9,157 nucleotides of DNA from NCBI GenBank assembly GCA_913055925.1, contig CAJXLH010000094.1, positions 1 to 9,157 of the forward strand. Reading direction: 5' to 3'. How positions within the stretch are numbered: position 1 is the stretch's first letter; every line of letters begins with the position of its first letter. The stretch is from an uncultured Maritalea sp. GTDB taxonomy: Bacteria; Pseudomonadota; Alphaproteobacteria; Rhizobiales; Devosiaceae. Of the stretch, positions 5,403 to 9,157 are shown piece by piece. Under the pieces are notes generated by a model that ran no database searches, was not told the origin of the DNA, and saw only the letters and a list, made by a program, of their open reading frames with translations. The translations under genes and the position numbers were made by a program.

Positions 5403-5717
5403 CTACATACAGTGGCGGCACTTCACAGCGTAGGCGACAATGTCCAATCGCGCGTCGGAAATTTCGTCGCCGCAATTAATGCAAACACCAAAAGTATCGT
5501 TTTCGATGCGGGCAAGTGCGGCACTGATTTTCTTGAGCTCCTTCAGCCCTTCATTACCCAACCCTTCGAGCATCTCGTCGTCTTCACGCTCAACGGCGCG
5601 TTCTTCAGCATCGGGATTGGGTGTGTCGTCGAGCTGATCTTCGATTTTGTGCAATCGTTCGTCCAGCTCAGCCTTGCGAGCTAACAATCGCTCTTTGTAT
5701 ATGCTTAGGTCGCGCAT
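5403..5717 (-). CDS. DksA/TraR family C4-type zinc-finger protein
   Basis: This 104-residue protein has an N-terminal charged coiled-coil region (about 1-70) and a C-terminal four-cysteine zinc finger, CINC (Cys79, Cys82) and CRHC (Cys100, Cys103). The finger ends one residue before the C-terminus. The tip region PDAEERA resembles the DxxDxA tip of DksA, with Glu in place of the second Asp. Family members enter the RNA polymerase secondary channel and alter initiation, often together with ppGpp; smaller members like this are less well studied. AAGGGG precedes the ATG. It is downstream of the MATE gene on the same strand, with 91 bp between them. It is shorter than E. coli DksA (151 residues), so it is unlikely to be the main DksA of the cell. 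Confidence 0.88.
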   Translation of the reverse strand: MRDLSIYKERLLARKAELDERLHKIEDQLDDTPNPDAEERAVEREDDEMLEGLGNEGLKELKKISAALARIENDTFGVCINCGDEISDARLDIVAYAVKCRHCM

Positions 5718-5761
5718 AGCTTTCCCCTTCTATTTGAATTTCGGGGACAGCTTGCCATTTA

Positions 5762-5801
5762 TTGCGCCAGACCAAATTGATCTGGCGCAACCGTTTTTTT
5801 T
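5762..5801 (+). terminator. Plus-strand intrinsic terminator with no plus-strand gene next to it
   Basis: TTGCGCCAGA (5762-5771) and TCTGGCGCAA (5781-5790) form a perfect 10-bp stem with a 9-nt loop, followed after CCG by eight T residues (5794-5801). This is a textbook terminator for rightward transcription. On the minus strand, where both neighbouring genes lie, the T-run would come before the stem as A residues, so it is not a good terminator for the MATE gene. The nearest rightward gene is the recombinase, ending at 5348. Confidence 0.75.
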
Positions 5802-5808
5802 GCGGGCG

Positions 5809-7200
5809 TTAGGCGGTTTTCGCGAGGAAAACACCACCACGATAGCCCCGCCGCTTTTGCGAGAAATAAAGCACGGCCACTACCACACATGTCATAATGA
5901 CATCGCCTAACGGTGCGACATACCAAATACCTGCTTCACCGAAGAGGTGCGGCATAACCATGAGCAGTGGAAAACCAATCAGATAGTTTCGCGTTAAGCT
6001 CAAAACCGCAGCGTTTTTCGCATCGCCAATGGCCTGGAAGAAGCTCGACAGAATAATCGACGGACCTGCGGTGAAGTACATGATCATCAAAAACGGCACG
6101 ATCCGCACTGTCTCCGCAATCATGGCTTGATCATCCACAAACACTTGCGCCAAAGCTCCAGGGAAATTGAGGAACGTCACTTGAATGATAACGCTGTAAA
6201 TCAACGCCACAACTAAAGCGATTGTTGTGGCTTGATTGACCCGTTCTGACTGTTTCGCGCCAAAATTGTTGCCAACTATCGAGGCAAAGGCCATCGAAAT
6301 GCCGAGCAATGGCATGAATGAGAAAGTCATCATTCTCGTGACAATGCCGTATGCGCCAACGGTCGAGGTGTAATCGCCCGTGTTGTAGATTTTCAACATG
6401 GCGACCACGCTACCCGTAATCAGCGAGATTGACAGGTAGTTGAGGCTCAAGGGTGCACCAAGCGCCAGGTTTTCGGTTGCGATCTTTTTGAATGTCGCGC
6501 GGCTCGGCATCTTAAGTCCAAGCTTTGATCGCCCTGAAAGTCGGAACCACAGGACAACGCTCAACGAAACAAGTTGTGCGGCAACCGTACCCCAAGCTGA
6601 CCCCGCAACGCCCCATTGAAACATGACAATAAAGACATAGTTGAAGCCAACATTCAGTAAGGTCACACCAAGTGAAAGGAGCGTCATGAAGCCGACCATC
6701 CCTTCGCTGCGTAAAGCATCGCTTTGCACCGACAGAATGAAGATCAAAGGTGCGGTGAACATCATGATCGCCATGTAAGTCCACGCCATGCTGGTCAGCG
6801 TTGGGTCTGAGTTGGTCACCCAATCAATCAACGCATAGCCAAACAACGCGAAAAGGACCATCAAGACAACGGCCAAAGCCGTGCCCAAAATATTGGCGAC
6901 GGCAAAACTCTCCGCCGCACCGATTTCATCATTTGCCCCCAAACGCCGCGCAACGATGGACGCAAAGCCGTTCGACACCATCGTCGTCAGCGAGTAAATG
7001 ACCATTTGAACTGGGAACATAACCGTGACAGCCGTCAGCGCCTCGGCGCTGACGAACTTGCCAAGATAAAATGCATCCACCAAGTTGAATAAGCCATTGA
7101 CCAGCATAACCAACGTGATTGGCAATGCAGTGGTGAGAAACACCATCCCGATGGGACGAGACAAATATCTATTGTTTTCAGCTGCTTGTGATTCAGCCAT
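5809..7200 (-). CDS. MATE family multidrug efflux transporter
   Basis: This 463-residue inner-membrane protein is of the usual size for a 12-helix MATE antiporter, which expels drugs or metabolites against a Na+ or H+ gradient. Hydrophobic segments run through the whole length in two related halves. The first half carries the family pattern LPITLVMLVNGLFNLVDAFYLGKFVSAEALTAV (26-58). The second half has LGAPLSLNYLSISL and, near the end, FFQAIGDAKNAAVLSLTRN, typical of MATE proteins. It looks closest to the MepA/DinF-like branch. AAGGA precedes the ATG. It lies 33 bp after the DUF2239 gene, so the two very probably share a transcript from the operator-rich promoter at 7853-7917. Substrates are unknown. 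Confidence 0.95.
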   Translation of the reverse strand: MAESQAAENNRYLSRPIGMVFLTTALPITLVMLVNGLFNLVDAFYLGKFVSAEALTAVTVMFPVQMVIYSLTTMVSNGFASIVARRLGANDEIGAAESFAVANILGTALAVVLMVLFALFGYALIDWVTNSDPTLTSMAWTYMAIMMFTAPLIFILSVQSDALRSEGMVGFMTLLSLGVTLLNVGFNYVFIVMFQWGVAGSAWGTVAAQLVSLSVVLWFRLSGRSKLGLKMPSRATFKKIATENLALGAPLSLNYLSISLITGSVVAMLKIYNTGDYTSTVGAYGIVTRMMTFSFMPLLGISMAFASIVGNNFGAKQSERVNQATTIALVVALIYSVIIQVTFLNFPGALAQVFVDDQAMIAETVRIVPFLMIMYFTAGPSIILSSFFQAIGDAKNAAVLSLTRNYLIGFPLLMVMPHLFGEAGIWYVAPLGDVIMTCVVVAVLYFSQKRRGYRGGVFLAKTA

Positions 7201-7233
7201 GATTCAATTCCTTAAAAATAGTGGGGACACGCC

Positions 7234-7827
7234 CTAGCGCGAAAACGCTTCTTCTGAAATGCGCACCAAATAGTCGCGTAGCCCGACGGGCCATGCATCG
7301 ATCATCTTGATGAAACCCTCTTGGTCGTCGGCATAAAGGCACCGGATGGCTTCTTCAAAATTCGGCAAGTTGCCGCCAATTGACACCATCATGTGGTAAA
7401 CGGCCTGCTTCCGAATTTGATGGTCGGCTTCCGGTCCTGCCGCCTTCATGGCTTCGGCTACAAGCTTGCGCAATGTTACCGAAGCGCCGCCGCGTTGCAT
7501 TTTCAACCAGTCCCACTGGCGTGGCAATAAGGTGACTTCTTTGCCGATTACGCCAAGCTTTGGGCGCCCTGCCCGTGTTTTTTTATCTTCTGGCTCAGTC
7601 TTCTTGTAACTGCCAACGAGAATACGTGCCCGCACCTCGTCAACATCGCCGGAAAGATCCAGTTCGACCGGATGGCTGTTGGTGTCGCTGTAAATCAAGA
7701 TCTCGCGAACTGGCGGCTCAGCGTCCAACAGTTCGCGACATTTGGTGGCAACGTCAATCAACGTGCCAGTGGCAATAACTTCGGTGCCAACAAATGCTGT
7801 CACCGGCAAATCGGGTGCATATAGCAT
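7234..7827 (-). CDS. DUF2239 family protein
   Basis: This 197-residue soluble protein matches the DUF2239 family as I remember it. A short N-terminal beta domain contains AFVGTEVIATGTL (11-23) and the LDLSGD segment (57-62). A basic linker leads into the diagnostic GRPKLGVIGKEVTLLPRQWDWL (87-108) and GGASVTLRKLVAEA (113-126). A helical C-terminus follows. The RPKLG.../GGAS..LRKLV core is basic and helix-forming and could bind DNA, so a regulatory role for the adjacent MATE gene is possible but unproven. GGAG precedes the ATG. The upstream 90 bp contain a promoter, three operator-like boxes and a hairpin covering the ribosome binding site. No biochemical function is established for the family to my knowledge. 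Confidence 0.85.
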   Translation of the reverse strand: MLYAPDLPVTAFVGTEVIATGTLIDVATKCRELLDAEPPVREILIYSDTNSHPVELDLSGDVDEVRARILVGSYKKTEPEDKKTRAGRPKLGVIGKEVTLLPRQWDWLKMQRGGASVTLRKLVAEAMKAAGPEADHQIRKQAVYHMMVSIGGNLPNFEEAIRCLYADDQEGFIKMIDAWPVGLRDYLVRISEEAFSR

Positions 7828-7831
7828 GGTA

Positions 7832-7851
7832 CATTCTCCAAATTGAGAATG
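7832..7851 (-). promoter_or_regulatory. Dyad that covers the DUF2239 ribosome binding site
   Basis: CATTCTC (7832-7838) and GAGAATG (7845-7851) are exact inverted repeats with a 6-nt loop. On the minus strand the 3' arm holds the GGAG of the DUF2239 ribosome binding site, 4 nt before the ATG. As RNA it could hide the site. If transcription starts near 7846, as the promoter predicts, the 5' arm would be mostly missing, and the dyad would instead be a DNA operator at the start site. Confidence 0.45.
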
Positions 7852-7852
7852 C

Positions 7853-7882
7853 TTATTACCCCGATAAAATAAAAAGAGTCAA
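7853..7882 (-). promoter_or_regulatory. Candidate promoter of the DUF2239-MATE unit
   Basis: On the minus strand TTGACT (7882-7877) is followed after 18 bp by TAATAA (7858-7853). The -35 is good and the -10 is moderate. Operator-like box 1 lies in the spacer and box 2 just upstream of the -35, a layout suited to repression. Confidence 0.5.
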
Positions 7883-7917
7883 TAACACCCCGGTAAAATA
7901 TTTCACCCGGGTTAAAT
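7857..7917. promoter_or_regulatory. Three tandem operator-like boxes (YACCCSGRTWAAAT)
   Basis: Three related 14-mers stand in the same orientation: TACCCCGATAAAAT (7857-7870), CACCCCGGTAAAAT (7886-7899) and CACCCGGGTTAAAT (7904-7917). The third is part of a near-perfect palindrome centred on CCCGGG (7900-7917), mismatched at one symmetric pair. Starts are 29 and 18 bp apart. The positions relative to the promoter suggest a dimeric repressor, for example of TetR type; no such regulator gene is in the window. Confidence 0.55.
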
Positions 7918-8922
7918 TTAAGTCAAGCAGTTGACCAAGTAAGGCACGCTTTTGTCATAGCGATAGTCGATGGAGAAATGATTGTCTGGGAACTCCTCAT
8001 AAACATGACCCACCCCAGCCGCTTTCAATTTGCGCTCCATGCGACGCGCCACGTAGACAAAGTTAAATTGGTCCACATCGCCGCAATCAATCCAAATGCC
8101 TTTGAGTTTTTTTAGATCGTCGACATGCTCATCGAAAATGTGTAGCGGATCCCACTTCAGCCAGCGAGCCCATGCGTCTCGGTCGAGTTCGCATGTGTGC
8201 GTATCCACAGGCAATGTTACCCCGCAAAAAGCGTTCGGATCAGGGTCGTAGGTCGCCCCCATAGCAAATATCATAAGCGCATGAATATCGGTGTGACTTG
8301 GGTCATGGTTGGCTTCGACACTGTTGAGAAACTCCTCAAACGTGCCGTGCTTTGCCAGCGCACGGAGCGCAATCGGCATATCGGGTAGATAGGCAACTTC
8401 AAAACCCATATCACCTGAGTGCACACCAATCGCCGACCAAAAATCGGCGTGTTTCATGCCGTGGTACATTGCAGCATAGCCACCGGACGATTTACCCAAG
8501 ACACCACGCTTGCCGTCACCGCCGCAACCAAATTGTTTTTCGACCGCAGGCACCATTTCTTCAATCAGATAATCGCCCCAACGCCCAACAGCTTCTGAGT
8601 TAATGTATTGATTGCCACCAAGCCGTGTGAAGCAATCTGGAAAGACCATCACGCAAGGTTTCAACTCACCGCTAGCAATCAAACGATCCAAGCGCTCTGG
8701 CATATTCTCGGCAAATCCGTTCCATGCCGAACGTTTTAAGCCGCTCCCCGTAAATCCAGCCAAATCGACAAGCATCGGCAAGTCGCGACCATCATGGCCG
8801 TGCGGGACATAAACATCGACAGCACGACGTGTCGGGTCGCCTAGACGGTTTGACTTCAGAACCTCAGACTCAATAAAAATTCGATGAACTTCGCCCGCGG
8901 GCGTGCTGTGATCGCGTCGCAT
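7918..8922 (-). CDS. Esterase D / enterochelin-esterase-like alpha/beta hydrolase
   Basis: This 334-residue protein fits the alpha/beta-hydrolase esterase family that includes esterase D and enterochelin esterase. The nucleophile elbow is GKSSG (143-147, Ser145). The acid is probably one of Asp279/Asp282/Asp284 in IDCGDVDQF, and the base is His315 in DNHFSID, in the right order and spacing for a catalytic triad. The N-terminal part has RRAVDVYVPHGHD and LPMLVDLAGFTGSG, the usual first strands and oxyanion region. No signal peptide is seen, so it is probably cytoplasmic. AGAGG precedes the ATG, itself inside a small inverted repeat. The gene stands between a terminator upstream and a separate promoter downstream, so it is likely monocistronic. 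The substrate is unknown. Confidence 0.85.
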   Translation of the reverse strand: MRRDHSTPAGEVHRIFIESEVLKSNRLGDPTRRAVDVYVPHGHDGRDLPMLVDLAGFTGSGLKRSAWNGFAENMPERLDRLIASGELKPCVMVFPDCFTRLGGNQYINSEAVGRWGDYLIEEMVPAVEKQFGCGGDGKRGVLGKSSGGYAAMYHGMKHADFWSAIGVHSGDMGFEVAYLPDMPIALRALAKHGTFEEFLNSVEANHDPSHTDIHALMIFAMGATYDPDPNAFCGVTLPVDTHTCELDRDAWARWLKWDPLHIFDEHVDDLKKLKGIWIDCGDVDQFNFVYVARRMERKLKAAGVGHVYEEFPDNHFSIDYRYDKSVPYLVNCLT

Positions 8923-8928
8923 AAAAAC

Positions 8929-8950
8929 CTCTCAAATATTAGCGTGAGAG
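8929..8950 (-). promoter_or_regulatory. Inverted repeat over the esterase ribosome binding site
   Basis: CTCTCA (8929-8934) and TGAGAG (8945-8950) are a perfect 6-bp dyad with a 10-nt loop. In the minus-strand RNA the 3' arm is the GAGAG part of the ribosome binding site, so folding would reduce access to it. The dyad is short, and folding would be weak. Confidence 0.35.
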
Positions 8951-8957
8951 TAACAAC

Positions 8958-8982
8958 AAAAAAGGGCGCTACACCAGCGCCC
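8958..8982 (-). terminator. Intrinsic terminator of the diguanylate cyclase gene
   Basis: GGGCGCT and AGCGCCC arms (8964-8970 and 8976-8982) form a 7-bp GC-rich stem with a 5-nt loop. On the minus strand six T residues follow (8963-8958). It begins 35 nt after the stop of the GGDEF gene and ends that transcript. Confidence 0.88.
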
Positions 8983-9017
8983 AAAATCATTCATCAACAT
9001 TTCCAATGTGCGGTATT

Positions 9018-9157
9018 CTACACAGCTTCCTGCCGTTCAGTTTTACGGCGATCTGCTTGCCGACGTCGGTCATCCAAAATGGGATCAGACGCACAAACAG
9101 CTTGTCCACGTCCCTGTTCTTTCGCGCGATAAAGGGCTTTGTCTGCAGCGCTAATCA
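9018..9157 (-). CDS. GGDEF-domain diguanylate cyclase, C-terminal end (runs off the right edge)
   Basis: The last 45 codons are present, ending in TAG at 9020-9018. They begin ISAADKALYRAKEQGRGQAV, the end of a GGDEF domain, which makes cyclic di-GMP from two GTP. A basic tail of about 25 residues rich in Arg, Asp and Glu follows. The catalytic GG(D/E)EF loop and any sensor domain lie outside the window, so activity and input cannot be judged. Confidence 0.85.
   Translation of the reverse strand, partial: ISAADKALYRAKEQGRGQAVCASDPILDDRRRQADRRKTERQEAV

Noticed and set aside
1..9157. tRNA, rRNA, CRISPR array or insertion sequence
   Set aside because: No cloverleaf, rRNA stretch, regularly spaced repeats or transposase gene could be found.

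Overview
The window looks like chromosomal DNA of an alphaproteobacterium. Support comes from the EF-Tu, S10 and L3 sequences, from tuf running directly into the S10 operon, and from a perfect GAAC-N7-GAAC motif, the LexA operator form of Alphaproteobacteria. Almost every gene is on the minus strand; the only plus-strand gene is a small serine recombinase.

Right to left, in the direction of most transcription: the 3' end of a GGDEF diguanylate cyclase gene with its terminator (9157-8958); an esterase D/enterochelin-esterase-like hydrolase (8922-7918); a promoter with three tandem ACCC(C/G)G-type operator-like boxes; a DUF2239 gene and a MATE efflux gene 33 bp apart (7827-5809); a small DksA/TraR-type zinc-finger gene (5717-5403); the plus-strand recombinase (4749-5348); then a RhiA-like gene (4468-3779) and a gene for an exported RNase A-like protein (3654-2842) ending at a strong terminator; a nucleoside hydrolase (2737-1787); and finally tuf, rpsJ and the start of rplC (1653-1), the usual entrance to the S10 operon. 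The fusA gene that normally precedes tuf is absent from this side, and accessory genes occupy its place.

The most interesting part is 2842-5348. The recombinase resembles Hin/Gin invertases. The 280-bp divergent region next to it holds two inverted copies of a 26-bp dyad whose 12-bp half-sites (about KTYTCAAAAGGG) resemble Hin half-sites in their outer part, with identical central dinucleotides in inverted orientation. The roughly 158-bp segment between the crossover centres carries a CTTGAC-type -35 element pointing at the recombinase; inversion would point it at the RhiA-like/RNase A-like pair. A LexA box overlaps the recombinase-side copy. I infer an SOS-linked phase switch controlling a RhiA-like protein and an exported RNase A-fold protein. 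The sequence elements are visible; the switching itself is a hypothesis.

No tRNA, rRNA, CRISPR array or insertion sequence was found. Apart from the switch region there is no gene-free stretch approaching 300 bp.
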